DNA of 64,000 nucleotides from positions 294,404 through 358,403 of the forward strand of contig ML996704.1 of the NCBI GenBank assembly GCA_010356995.1, given 5' to 3'. Positions 46,954-57,546 of this stretch are shown piece by piece; positions within the stretch are counted from its first letter, which is position 1, and each line of letters starts with the position of its first letter. The DNA comes from Trichodelitschia bisporula. Its lineage: Eukaryota; Ascomycota; Dothideomycetes; Phaeotrichales; Phaeotrichaceae. A model generated the notes under the pieces. That model was not told the origin of the DNA and made no database searches. It was given only the letters and a program-made list of their open reading frames with translations. A program made the position numbers and the translations under genes.

Positions 46954-49333
46954 ACACAATGTCGACTAAAAAGGATGGCGTCAGGCGATATTTGTTGCTT
47001 TCACAAAAGCCATTTGGTGTTCGACGCTTTGTTGCAACGGCATATTTCAGCACTAGCGCCTGGTGGGAACGGTTTGAATCGCCGATTCGGTACTCCAGCG
47101 GACTGTAGCACTTCCCGAGGGCGTCAAGGAGTCGCAAAAGACGTCGTTTGGAGTAAAGCTAATGCTTAATGTTATCGGAACTTCTTCGAGTCGAGTGCAG
47201 AGTTGTTGACCCCATGTCCACCGCATCGTGTGGGAACGTATGAGGAAGAGGATGCTGTTCGGCGTGCTCGCGTACCAGGGCCATCATGGTTCGACTACCC
47301 GCTCTTCTCGGAAGGCCACATGAGGCAAGATACTGAGATGGACAGGATATATTTGGGAGCAGATAAGTCTGGATTTCAGGCAGGATGGCATTGTCAACCG
47401 CAGCGGCAGCGGCTGCGGGGATGGGATTCCTGGGGCCAGCAGTGAGTGGAGAGCTGAAAGTGCGAGTCGTGGCTTGACTTTTGCAAACGTCCGGAAGGGG
47501 CAGGCCTAAGGTCACGTGAGTGGCGCTCCTCCGCCGGAAGGTACGGGAAGGCGAAGGGTTTCGGAGGGGTGAACGGGCCACCCTGAATTTCCCTAGGAGG
47601 GCGTCCTGGCGTCGCGGGGTCCACGTAATCCCTCTGGGGGTGGGGTCAGACCGGGGCTGAAGACGTCGACGTGAAGTGGTCCGGGAGTCAGCCACCATCC
47701 GCATCGCGGAGCATGGCGTCTTCATGGCTTGACCAAAACATGCCACATATGGTATGCAGCGGGCGGCACGACAGCCGAGAGATGGAATGCAGTTGCAGCA
47801 TGCGCAGGATTCTACTGTGTAGATCCGGGCAACACTACAGTAAGCAGGTGGCAGAGCACGCGAGAAGAAAGGAACGAAGAATGAGAGAGATAGGAAGAAC
47901 AGGAGTCCTCCAAGCGGCAACTGGGCAAGAATTCTCCGACGACTGCCCGTTTTGCACCGTCGACTTTGCCATGGTCTTGACCCTAGCCGAAAATGGCTTG
48001 ACGTCGCTTGGCGGATCGCGGCTAAAAAAGAAACAGTCCGCGTCTCTTGTGCGCAGTGGAGTGGCCTTATCGAGAATGGAGATACGTGAAAGATTAGGGA
48101 ACGGCGAACAGAGCAAGGCACGACCAACGAAATGCATGTTGCGTGGGGTACTACATGCGTACTGTAAGCAGGTCCGACACTTCGCTGCAGTCATTGCCGT
48201 CATTGCCGTCATGGTCAGGCAGTGCTGGGTTATCACATCTACATCCGTAGCTGCATGCGTCAGCAGAGAAAAATCGGAGGTTGGAGGTGGTGGGGAAGCA
48301 CGAGACACGCGCTCAAGCGAATTTGAGGCACACGACCACCACTCCGTACGGTGACAACGACAACTGGTAGGAACATCGCAAACGACCGGCTTCCCGGTTC
48401 TTCCTGCGAAAGAAGTTGTGGTCCGATTCCTAGTAAAACTCTAGGGTGATGATAGACCAGGACCCGCCCAGGGCGGCAGTTCCCTTGATCCTTTCTTCTC
48501 TTCCCTTCTCTTACCGGCCCGCCACAACTTAAACCTACCCCAAATGGCCAAGCCATGTCCCGACGCCGCCAAGCTGGGCGGAGAGGGAAGGCTTCGATAT
48601 GAGAAAGGGACTTGGTTCTTTTGCGAGGCCGTTTGAGATTAGATGTTTTGCATCATGCCGAAAAGAGCCGCATTGAAGGGAACTGCTCAACGTTGAGTTG
48701 CTCATGATTTGATAATGCGAGAAACAACTGTTAAAAGTGTAACTGTCCAATAGCCAGGGTAGATGTGGAGTTGATCGCCGGACGAGGTTCCTGCTTGAGG
48801 ACTTTCCTCGGGGACGGTTTTGTGACTACCCAAAGTGTCTACGTACTCCCTGGGGCCCCATCTCGGCAGACTGTCCTACCAACGTACGGGTTACGAGTCG
48901 TTTGAAGCTGGAATAGCCTATCATCCAGTCTACCCGATACCCTTGCGCCTCCCTGGGCCGGGCCTTGATGGCTTATGGCCTGCAGTACCGGCGCCGGCAG
49001 CCGCATGACCGCATCTTTGCTAGCCGTTACAAGTGCCCCAGGATATCCTATTCATATCGTGCAAGTCCCGCCTGGGTTACACCTCAATCCTGCAAAACTC
49101 GAGCTTCCTGTGTTCTTGCGCCTCCCATGTTCGCCTTCCTCTTTGCACCTCCTCTCCTTCGATAATACGCCATATTTATGTACATGATTGCTTCCCGATT
49201 GTCGAATCCTTTCCTTTTCCTTTGCGCCATCTTCTCTACCCGCTCCGAGCATCGAGACCCCGCCAGATAACACTGGACCTTTTCACATCGACGATTCGGT
49301 CCTTCCACTTTTCAGCGTCTACGTGGTTTGGAT
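46954..49333. other. Long gene-free stretch, 2.4 kb
   Basis: I see no supported gene. A 322-codon minus-strand frame at 47159-48127 is Ser/Arg-rich, lacks any motif and has no splice-consistent continuation. At 48190 a nine-base word TCATTGCCG is repeated in tandem. The last 150 bases before 49334 are pyrimidine-rich and look like the leader of the LicD gene. Confidence 0.4.
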
Positions 49334-50495
49334 ATGCGAATTTTTCGCTATGCGACCGTTCTCGCGACCGCGTCCACGGCAATTGGAGCTGCCATATCAC
49401 TAGAGAGCAAGAAGTCGACTGCGAAGTCGACAGCGCCCGGCGCAAACGCCGCCACGGCAAAGGCAGTGGCCGACGCAGTGACCGAAGCGACAAAGCCCCG
49501 CGACCAGCACGCTTCGACCAAATATTTCCGTAAGTCTTATCTCTGATGTTAGCGCCGTCCCGCCTTGCTCAGCCTGGCTAATATAAATTGATTAGATGAG
49601 CCTGGGTATGACTGCACTCCCGCACCTCGTGCAATATACTTGTTCCGATCGGCGCATCGATACTAACGTGGCTATGCGGCAGATCGGACGATATTCTTGG
49701 ACATTATGACACACGATACTTCAAGGAAGTCGTCAGTTATGAGGAGCGCACCGACACCCTCCACCACATGATGCGCGCCTATCTGGAGTACTTTCGCGAA
49801 GCTGGCCTCGAGACTTGGATAGCGCATGGTACGCTTTTGGGTTGGTGGTGGAATGGCAAGGTGCGTGCTGCGCCCCGCTACCTTGGAGGCCCATGTTCTG
49901 ACAGCCGCAGCTCCTGCCCTGGGATTGGGACATCGACACGCAAGTCTCCGGCGAGACGCTCCAGTACATGGCGAAAAACCTGAACCGTACGGTGCACCGT
50001 TATGTCTCTGAGGACAAAGAGGTCGAGCGCGAATACCTCCTCGACGTTAATCCGTTCGCATGGGAGCGCGAACGTGGCGACGGCATGAACATCATTGATG
50101 CTCGTTGGATCGATACGCGGAATGGGTTGTACATCGATATCACCGGTCTTAGCGAGACGAAGCCAGATGAGCAGCCGGGCATCTGGAGCTGCAAGAACTA
50201 CCACCATTACCAGACTAAGGACTTGTATCCCATGCGCGAGAGCGTGTACGAGGGAGTACCTGCTCTGATCCCGTATGCATACGAGAAGATCCTTGTGGAG
50301 GAGTACAAGGAAAAAGCGCTGGTCGTAACGAATTATGAGGGGTAAGTTCACTGGTTGACGGTGATGACTCAGCTTACACGGTGCAGTCATGCCTGGGATC
50401 AGCAGCAAAAGCTCTGGGTCAAGAAGCCTGGCTACGAGAAGTTGGAGCAGCAGAAGGCAGAAGAGAGGGAGAAGCACAAGCAGAAAGGGTCATGA
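49334..50495 (+). CDS. LicD/Mnn4-type secretory-pathway protein
   Basis: LicD-domain protein of the kind linked to phosphorylation of cell-wall mannan (Mnn4 family), expected in the Golgi lumen. Exons are 49334-49529, 49596-49605, 49683-49860, 49911-50341 and 50387-50495, giving 307 aa. It has an N-terminal signal sequence (MRIFRYATVLATASTAIGAA) and an Ala/Lys-rich spacer. The domain reads KYFHEPG, HYDTRYF, GLETWIAHGTLLGWWWNGK, LLPWDWDIDTQV and NIIDARWIDTRNGLYIDITGL. The WDWDID acidic cluster is the presumed metal site. Exon 2 is only 10 nt but supplies HEPG and sits between good splice sites (perfect TACTAAC branch before exon 3). The C terminus is Lys/Glu-rich, ending KHKQKGS. Confidence 0.85.
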
Positions 50496-51110
50496 CCGTA
50501 CCGCCGCGGTTCTCTTGCAGCATAACCATCGGGGCGCATCAGCGACTACGGTTGAATTTCCGGCGTTTTGCTTTGGGGATGGCGGCCCTGCGAGCGGGGA
50601 CGTTTCTCTATTTTGCATCAGGAGGCGTTTTGGGCACCTAGAACGGGCGTCGCAAGAGTGGGTCTGGTAATGAGAGATGACGAGTGTTTGTACATACGAC
50701 TACAAGGTAGATACTCCGGACGGGAAGGCAGAAGGTAAAGGTGACGACTAAGGATTGGTCCAGCGCACCTGGCGGGGGAAGGTATGATTGATACCACACG
50801 AACGGCAGCCATCTACATAATTGCATACCTTAATGTTTGCCGACGAGGCGACTTTCATAAGGCCGTTCCCTTTGAAGTCCTTCGATGCTCCGCCCACATG
50901 GTAGGGTTTTGGTGCTACTGTAGTACCAGATGAGGCTGTGACGTGTGGCAAGGCTGTGGCCAGGCTGTGTGGCTGGGCCCTGACGTGGCTAAGGGCTGGG
51001 TGGATAGTAATCAGCTAATCAAGGCGCCGCGCTTGGGTCTGCTGCCTTGGAACATCGTGGAAGACAACAACCTTACAAAGCAACATCTGGCATAAGGACG
51101 CGCACCCACC
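50496..51110. other. Intergenic licD / wss1-like
   Basis: A 615-bp gap without a gene. Near 50940-50990 there is a GGCTGTG/GTGTGG-rich patch. Nothing more can be said. Confidence 0.35.
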
Positions 51111-52178
51111 ATGTCGTCTCATCGCAACATCCTCCCGTCCTTGCACGCCCATCTCTACAATCCACGCATCTCCATCATGCCAGCTAACGAAAGCGTCGCA
51201 GCCCTCGCTGCCCTCCCCACCGAACCCCTCGCCCTCACAATCCACCACCACAGCAAAACCCTCCCCGTCTCCTTCCCTCCTCACGCTACACTCCAAGACC
51301 TCGCCGCATACGTCGAAGCGACGCTCTCCATTCCCCCTTCACACCAAAAGTACCTCATCACACCGAAAACGGGCCTGCTCAAGCCGCCCTTCGCGCCGCT
51401 CTCGCTCGCCGACATCGCTGCCAAGAAAATCACACTCATGGGCTCGACGCCCGCGCAAGTCGCTGCGCTCTCCTCATCCATCGCTGCGGCGTCGGCTCCG
51501 CGTCCGCAAGGGCCGATCAAAGCTGCAAAACCGGCGGCGAGGCGGGATGCGCGAAGGGCGCAGGCCGATGCGGCGTATACGTTCCATACGCTGCGGCCAT
51601 TGGGGTATTTACCGGGCCCGGAGCGGAGTCTGCGGTTTTTGGAACGACTGAGGGATGATCCGGGTGTGCGGGCGGCGATGCGGCGGCATGAGTTTAGCGT
51701 TGGGTTGTTGACGGAAATGGATCCCGCGATGCACACCACTCACGAATCGAGAACACTGGGGTTGAACCGGAATCGGGGCGAGGTGATCGAGCTGCGGTTG
51801 CGGACGGATGCGTACGATGGGTATCGGGATTATAAGACGATCAGGAAGACGCTGTGTCATGAGCTTGCGCATAATGTGTGGGGGGAGCATGATCGGAATT
51901 TTTGGAACTTGTGCAAGGAGATTGAAGGGGAGGTGGAGAGGGGGGACTGGACGAGGGGCGGTAGGAGTGTGGGTGAGGTGGAGTTTTATAATCCTGAGGA
52001 TCGCGGGGTGGGGGATGAGGTTGATGGGGGTGGGTGGGAGGGCGGCGAGTACGTGCTTGGTGGGATGGGGCCGGAAAGGGGGATGAGTCGGCGCGAGGTG
52101 TTGGCGCAGGCGGTGGAGAGGAGGTTGCAGAGGGAGAAGGAGGAACGGGAGAGGAATGGGGAGATGAACGAGAGTTAA
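51111..52178 (+). CDS. Ubiquitin-like/WLM metalloprotease (Wss1-like)
   Basis: Family of zinc proteases related to yeast Wss1, which cleave DNA-protein crosslinks. Single exon of 355 aa; an internal Met at codon 23 (51177) would also fit as start. An N-terminal ubiquitin-like region (LALTIHHHSKTLPVSFPPHATLQDL..., about 40-115) is followed by the WLM domain with YTFHTLRPLGYLPGPERSLRFLERL and the zinc motif HELAHNVWGEHD (His250, Glu251, His254, His260). The tail is Gly/Glu/Arg-rich and lacks an obvious SUMO- or Cdc48-binding motif, so this may be the UBL-WLM subfamily rather than true Wss1. Confidence 0.88.
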   Translation: MSSHRNILPSLHAHLYNPRISIMPANESVAALAALPTEPLALTIHHHSKTLPVSFPPHATLQDLAAYVEATLSIPPSHQKYLITPKTGLLKPPFAPLSLADIAAKKITLMGSTPAQVAALSSSIAAASAPRPQGPIKAAKPAARRDARRAQADAAYTFHTLRPLGYLPGPERSLRFLERLRDDPGVRAAMRRHEFSVGLLTEMDPAMHTTHESRTLGLNRNRGEVIELRLRTDAYDGYRDYKTIRKTLCHELAHNVWGEHDRNFWNLCKEIEGEVERGDWTRGGRSVGEVEFYNPEDRGVGDEVDGGGWEGGEYVLGGMGPERGMSRREVLAQAVERRLQREKEERERNGEMNES

Positions 52179-52510
52179 GTGGTCCATTGCGCGCTACGAT
52201 ATCTGGCTTTTTGGTGTTGACGCATTTCGAGCATGGGGAAATTTGGCATGGCGTTGTGGAACTTGGGAGTAAGGAAGACATACGCAGAGTAATGACCTTT
52301 ACACAGCTAATGGAAGCAAGATCATGAATTGTATGATTACATGTCCGCACATACGCCCCGAACACCAGCACACTCTCCAAAAGACACCTTACCCGTCCTC
52401 AAGACGTTTCGGCAGTTGAACGCCCCATCCTCCCATGCCTCCTCTCCCCACCCTCACTACGACCTCCATTTCCTCACCGGCGACGCCAACGACACATCCT
52501 CATACCCTAG
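52179..52510. other. Intergenic between convergent genes
   Basis: 332 bp with the 3' ends of the WLM protease and the membrane-protein gene. No feature was recognised. Confidence 0.35.
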
Positions 52511-53159
52511 TCAGGCCTCATCCACCACCTTGGGCTGCATAACCATCCCCCTCTCGCCCCTCGCCCTCGCGCGGAAGAACATCCACACGCTCACCGCCGT
52601 GCTCACAACAAACAGCCACCTACATCAATCAGCCTTGTCCCCAACCATCCGAGGGATCCGGGGGACCCGAGGGCTTTCCGAGAGGAAACTCACCAGCTTA
52701 GCGCACTAAACGCAATAGCCGCCTTGGCCACATTACACACATTCCCAAAGCACACGCGGCTCTTGAGGAAGATGAGCAGGCGCACCGAGCCACCTAGCCA
52801 CAGGCCCATGGTCAAGGTGTCGACGATGAGGCGGGCGATCGGGTGTGCGATGCGCGCTGGGAGGCGCTGGGCTTGCGCGGCGGCGAGGTAAAGGGTTGAG
52901 AGGAGAGAGACGCCGGAGGTGAAGATTAGGAAGTTGATTTCGAGGGGCGACATGTCGTGCCAGTAGTTGGACCACCAGTTGGCGACTGCGGTGGGGAGTT
53001 AGCTTGGGGAGGAATGGTGGGACTGTGGGACGAACCGTAGGCCGTGAGCCCAAGCACGATACACGCGCTGCCCGCCTGCGCGGCGCGAAGCGGGAGGTGC
53101 ATGTCCGGCATGCTGGGCATGCTCATCGAGGGAGCCGAGAAGCGGGGTGCGAAGCGCAT
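52511..53159 (-). CDS. Small MARVEL-like four-helix membrane protein
   Basis: Exons are 53036-53159, 52694-52985 and 52511-52619 (introns of 50 and 74 bp), giving 174 aa. Four hydrophobic segments can be read: LRAAQAGSACIVLGLTAY, INFLIFTSGVSLLSTLYLAAA, LIVDTLTMGLWLGGSVRLLIFL and a last one formed across the second splice (IAFSALSWWLFVVSTAVSVWMFF). This matches the plan of fungal MARVEL-domain proteins of the plasma membrane. WWSNYWHDMSPLE in the first loop is typical. The short basic C-terminal tail ends MVMQPKVVDEA. Function unknown. Confidence 0.78.
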
Positions 53160-54255
53160 CGTGAAGGGAAGAGTTAAAGACCGGCTTTAGTATTAGAAGA
53201 ATCAGAGAAGCGAAGTAACTCGACAGCTGCAGAACCACACGGTCCGGGGGAATGCAGGACTCAAATATGCCTTCCCCCGCAGGATGGGGTGCACATGCGT
53301 TTCCCCAATGGAAGCTTCTGAGGGAAGATTCGAAAAATGCCCATAACGCCTGCTCTCTCCCTCAAACGCCCCCGCCGCGAGACTCGTCGCACTGCACCCC
53401 CGCGCCAGACACCCGTCGCACCTGAGCCCGCGCGGCCGCGCTCGCGGTGTGTGCGGCGGCGAGATGCACCATTGCGTTATCCGCTGCACCAATGCGGAAA
53501 GGGGATACTGCGTACGTACCTTGGCCCATGGGCAGGGGCGCAATCGTGATGCGGGGGTCGCGGGGTTGATAGCAGGGGGCGCGGTGTCGCAGGTGCGGGG
53601 ATTCGCGACGGGAAGGAGTCGCAAGGCTGAAAGCTTGATTTTATTCTGCGGCCAGGAACGCGGCAAACCCGCGCATTCCTGCATCCTTCGCGAATCTTTT
53701 ATCTCGGTCGTGGGATGCGTGATCGCTCGGATCTGATGTCTTGTTCATCCTTTGCGATCCTTCATCAGGCGAGTGTTGGTTCTGTGCCTTTTGTCGCTGA
53801 TGCCGCGGCTGGCGCGGCTTTATTATGGTGTGGCGATTGACACGGAGGATGGGTGTGAGATATATCTGCCTTGCTTATAGTGTCCGCTGAATCGCGGTCG
53901 AGACGGCAAGGTGCGATCATGGTAAGGAGCTTGGCCTTCCCTGCCGCGTCCTTGTGCGTTTGGAGTGTCAAGCAGCTGTTGGCGATAGCCTTTTCCAGCC
54001 TCCGACGATAGCCAGAAGTGGAAGACATTGCTTGTCTAGACTTCAGCTAGACTCAAGTTTCACTACACATACGCAACGCAAGTCCTAAGCACAACCTGAA
54101 TTGTGCCGGGACAAAAAAATAGCACGCCTCAGCTTGCTCAAGAGTAACAAACTCAATACAAGGGGTTCGAACGCATAAGTGAAGAACAACCAAAGCCCAT
54201 CCGCCCCGTCTATCAGATCCGTTGATGCCCCCCGATGGAAAGATCCCCCAAACTC
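53160..54255. other. Intergenic, about 1.1 kb
   Basis: Probably the upstream region of the MARVEL-like gene and the 3' flank of yhm2. Frames on both strands around 53200-53740 overlap each other and carry no motif. One small minus-strand frame (53765-54028) is listed separately. Confidence 0.35.
53765..54028 (-). CDS. Possible small hypothetical protein
   Basis: An 87-codon frame starting MSSTSGYRRRLEKAIANS, with a basic helical first half and a polar second half. It has no known motif or visible intron and could be chance. I list it because it is the most protein-like frame in this gap. Confidence 0.2.
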   Translation of the reverse strand: MSSTSGYRRRLEKAIANSCLTLQTHKDAAGKAKLLTMIAPCRLDRDSADTISKADISHTHPPCQSPHHNKAAPAAASATKGTEPTLA

Positions 54256-55553
54256 CTAGTGCTTCGCCGTGACGGCTTCGCCCGTGACCTTTTCAACCCA
54301 GTCCTTGGCACTGCCCACCATGTTAGCGATACCCCACCAACAAAAAGAAAACTCACAGATCACCCAACGCAACCATGCACACCGTCTGCCAAACGCCGAG
54401 CCCAATGCGCGGAGTAACGCCACGGTACAAACCCTTCAGGCCGTTCGACTGATAGATGTACTTGAAGGTGTTGCCAACCGTCATCTTCTTCGGCCGGTTG
54501 GGGTCCTCCTTCTTGCTCTGCATCTCCACACGGATGACCTCGATGGGCTGGTTCCAGGCGCTCAGCCCACCACCCAGCGCGCTAGCGAGGATCTTCTCGC
54601 CAACGCCCAGCTTCTCGCCGTCTGCCTTGCCCGTGAAGCTACGGATACCGTTCTCGGCCACGCGGCTCAGACCGAAGCGTGAGCCCCAGTTGGTCACCTG
54701 GCGCACGGCGACGGCATTGACACCCTTGTTGATGCCGCGAATGCCCTCGGCACGGTAGATGCCCATGAAGGTCTCAATGGTGCCCGGCGGCTTCGCGCCG
54801 CCCGCCGCCGCCTTGTGCTTGGTGATCTCGACCGTCTTCATGCACGTGCAGAAGCCCATGGTGGCGTAGGCCTGGGCAAGACCGCCGACCATACCGCCAG
54901 TGATGCCGCTGACGAAGTTCGACGCGCCAAAACTAGCGGCATAGTATTCGGCCTCGGAGGCGACGAAGAGGAGGACGGCGCCCTTGGTGGAGGCTTCGAT
55001 CCAGGCCTGTGAAGAGGTTAGAGATAACAGGAAAAAGCAATTTGACCGCGAGGTCAAAATTTACTGACCCAAGGAATGAGGCCTTGGTAGACTGCCGCGT
55101 AATTAGTTTGGACGTCTCAATGAAGCTGGGAGGGGATGCTTACAGCCAAAGACACCGCCACGGCCCCAAACTCGCGCAATCGCACCGGCCATGCCATCGC
55201 TCCGATGCGCGGCCATGGTGGTCTTGGTGACTTCCAATGGCTAACACGGCGTTAGAAATGTCCATTGCGACGCAACTGCCATCTCAATGCATACCTGTCC
55301 GAGAGTCGTGACTCTGAAGGCTATGGTCAGCGCATGCTCCGCTATCGCTCGCGAATGTGTGGGGGTGGATTGTGGGGTTAGGCTAGACGTACTCGAACAT
55401 GTTCAGGCCGGCACCGACTGCATCGCATCGTCAGCATTCGCTCTACGGGATTCGCACAACCAAAGCCGACTCACGCAGCAAGTTGCTGAACTTGACGGGC
55501 TTCTTTTCAGGCATGGGCGGCCGAGCGCCAGCGACAGCTGCGGGAGCGGACAT
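54256..55553 (-). CDS. YHM2: Mitochondrial citrate/oxoglutarate carrier Yhm2
   Basis: Mitochondrial carrier-family protein; yeast Yhm2 exchanges citrate for oxoglutarate and also binds mtDNA. Seven exons: 55475-55553, 55393-55417, 55295-55313, 55144-55240, 55069-55091, 54357-55006 and 54256-54310, giving 315 aa. Three exons are only 25, 19 and 23 nt long. The spliced start reads KKPVKFSNLLLGAGLNMFE and continues VTTLGQPLEVTKTTMAAHRS, as in Yhm2. Carrier signatures are PLEVTK, the degenerate KTVEITK of repeat 2, and PIEVIR. YQGLIPWAWIEASTKGA is characteristic of this subfamily. The C terminus is DWVEKVTGEAVTAKH. Confidence 0.94.
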
Positions 55554-57546
55554 GTAGACGTTGGATTGCTGAGTAGGGGGCCGGACCGAGGCAAGAGTGG
55601 GGAGCGTTTCCGCGAGATTCTACAATTCGAAAGGGAGAGGGGAGAGATGAAGATGCAAGGACAAGACGAGATAGAGTGAGAGAGTCAAAATATGGAGGAG
55701 GAAGAGGAGTGGAGGTTGTGAGTTGTGGCTTTTTGTTGCGCCAAGATGATAGAGAGCAGTTCAGCGACCAGCTTGCCAATCCTCCAGTCAGCTCTTCTCA
55801 CCCCCATCATCCATGCCCCAATATTTCCCCCCTCCCCCTCCCCCTCCCCCTCACTCTCTCTCTCTCTCTCTGCCTTTTCTCCACCCCCAAGGGCCGAAAA
55901 ATGTGGAGGTTTTTGCTCACCCCGCCGAAAGGGACACCTAACGGCTTAACGAACACCCACCCGCTCAGCTCGGCTCCGCCTTGTCTAAGTTTAGTGCTTC
56001 CGTAGCGGGTCTTACCGCAGCCTCGGGGTCTTTGTCCGTTACTTTCGCTCTCGTACGGAGTATGACGAGAATTGACGTCTGCATCATTCACCGCTGTTGC
56101 TTGAGGAGTGAAGGAATCAGAAAAGTGTCTATATCAGACCCAATTAAGTTCAATTCCCATCGCAATCCGGCCATGCCTGCAATTCTCTGCAGGGCACAGC
56201 AAGGATCGACGGCAGCACGCAATTGGAGACAAAATGTCAATCAGCGCCAAACGGTGAATGGTTGAGACGAGACGAGACTTCGCTGAAAAAGTACGGGAGG
56301 TAGGCTGTTCGGTTCCCCAATGCGAATGCCGTTGTGCCTGATCCCTCGGCCCCATCGATGCCTCATCTGAAGGAGCGAACGAGCCTCAACAAAACACCCC
56401 CAACCGTCAACCTTCAACGAGCTCCGCTGAGTGAGGCTGGTGCCGCTGACCGCGGTCCTTGCAACCCTGCAAGCCTTCAGTGTCGTTGTGCAAAAGAAGA
56501 TGAAGCAAACATACGGCCTTCTAGAAGGACTACGGCACATGGCCTTACTGGGTATTGCACACCTTACCGTAAAAGCGTCCAGGTCAAGGGTGAAGGAAAC
56601 AGGCGATGCTGCAAGAGAATTGGGACCAAAGAACCACGGCCTTGCACGCAACATGCGGATTGCCCAGACCCAGTGAACATCAAACAAAGAAAATGATATC
56701 AGTCTCACATCCCATTTCAGGCCGCTCCCATTCCGACCCATCGGTTGTTGTCCTTTCTGCATGTCTGACACCTCCATCGATTTCACATGCATCTCCTAGG
56801 ATATCGCAACCCTCCTCGGCGCCTCGTGCCTTTGCCGTCGGCCCTGCCGAGACTCGGGACCCGATCCACTCCTTCCCCCTCGGACCCACTACCTCCTCCA
56901 CATCTACCCCGACCTAACTCGGTATGCCGCATCATCTGACGCATCATCCCTTCGCCTATCCCATCGGCATAACATTGGAGCTTGCTTAAGGCGCGGACGC
57001 GAACGCCAGATATGGCGTAGTAACCGGCTCCCATTGAGCCTTTCCGCTTCGGCCAGGCCTCTTCATCCCGTTGCCGTTAACCTCGCCATATGCAAGACCT
57101 CGGGTGGGTTTGTCTAGCGTTCTTTCCTAACCGCCCAAACCCTGCTATTATTTTCGCCCCTCCGCTGTCGGAGCCCACCACGGTCCGCCCGGCTAGCGAC
57201 CCGTCTCCCCACAATCATACTCGACTTCTTCCGGTAACCGTTGACAGCGATCCAGCCTCGTGACAATCACGACTTCACAAACGAGACCAAATAGCCAATC
57301 ACGCATGCAATTCTCATAGATCACATGACCAAATTTCACAGCTATATATAACCTTAAGAAGCCACAACAAACCGCACACCCTCCGCACTGCGCGGGCGCA
57401 TCTTTCCACACTGAGCCAGCAGCCAGGAAAACCTCAACCAACCCGGCTCAGCTCTAAAATCGGAAAGACCGCGCATGCCCCCCAGCGTCCCTCTTCGCCA
57501 GAGACACCATGGCCGCCTTGCACGCATCATACACGGCTAGAACGCG
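55554..57546. other. Long intergenic region yhm2 / AA9 gene
   Basis: About 2 kb with no supported gene. It holds the pyrimidine microsatellite at 55827-55871, which lies about 275 bp upstream of the yhm2 start, and a TATATATA at about 57344. Frames at 56241-56917 overlap on both strands and lack motifs. Confidence 0.4.
55827..55871 (+). repeat. (CCCCCT)n and (CT)n microsatellite
   Basis: About four CCCCCT units followed by nine or ten CT units, on the strand opposite to yhm2. On the yhm2 strand it is a purine tract (AG/AGGGGG) in the likely promoter. Confidence 0.75.

Noticed and set aside
47159-48127. 322-codon minus-strand frame
   Set aside because: Composition is Ser/Arg/Pro-rich as expected for a GC-biased antisense frame; no domain or splice continuation.
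51609-52187. 192-codon minus-strand frame opposite the WLM protease
   Set aside because: Shadow of the coding strand; Pro/His/Leu-rich and motif-free.
54150-54185. tRNA B-box-like GGGTTCGAACGC
   Set aside because: No A box at the right distance and no acceptor-stem complementarity.
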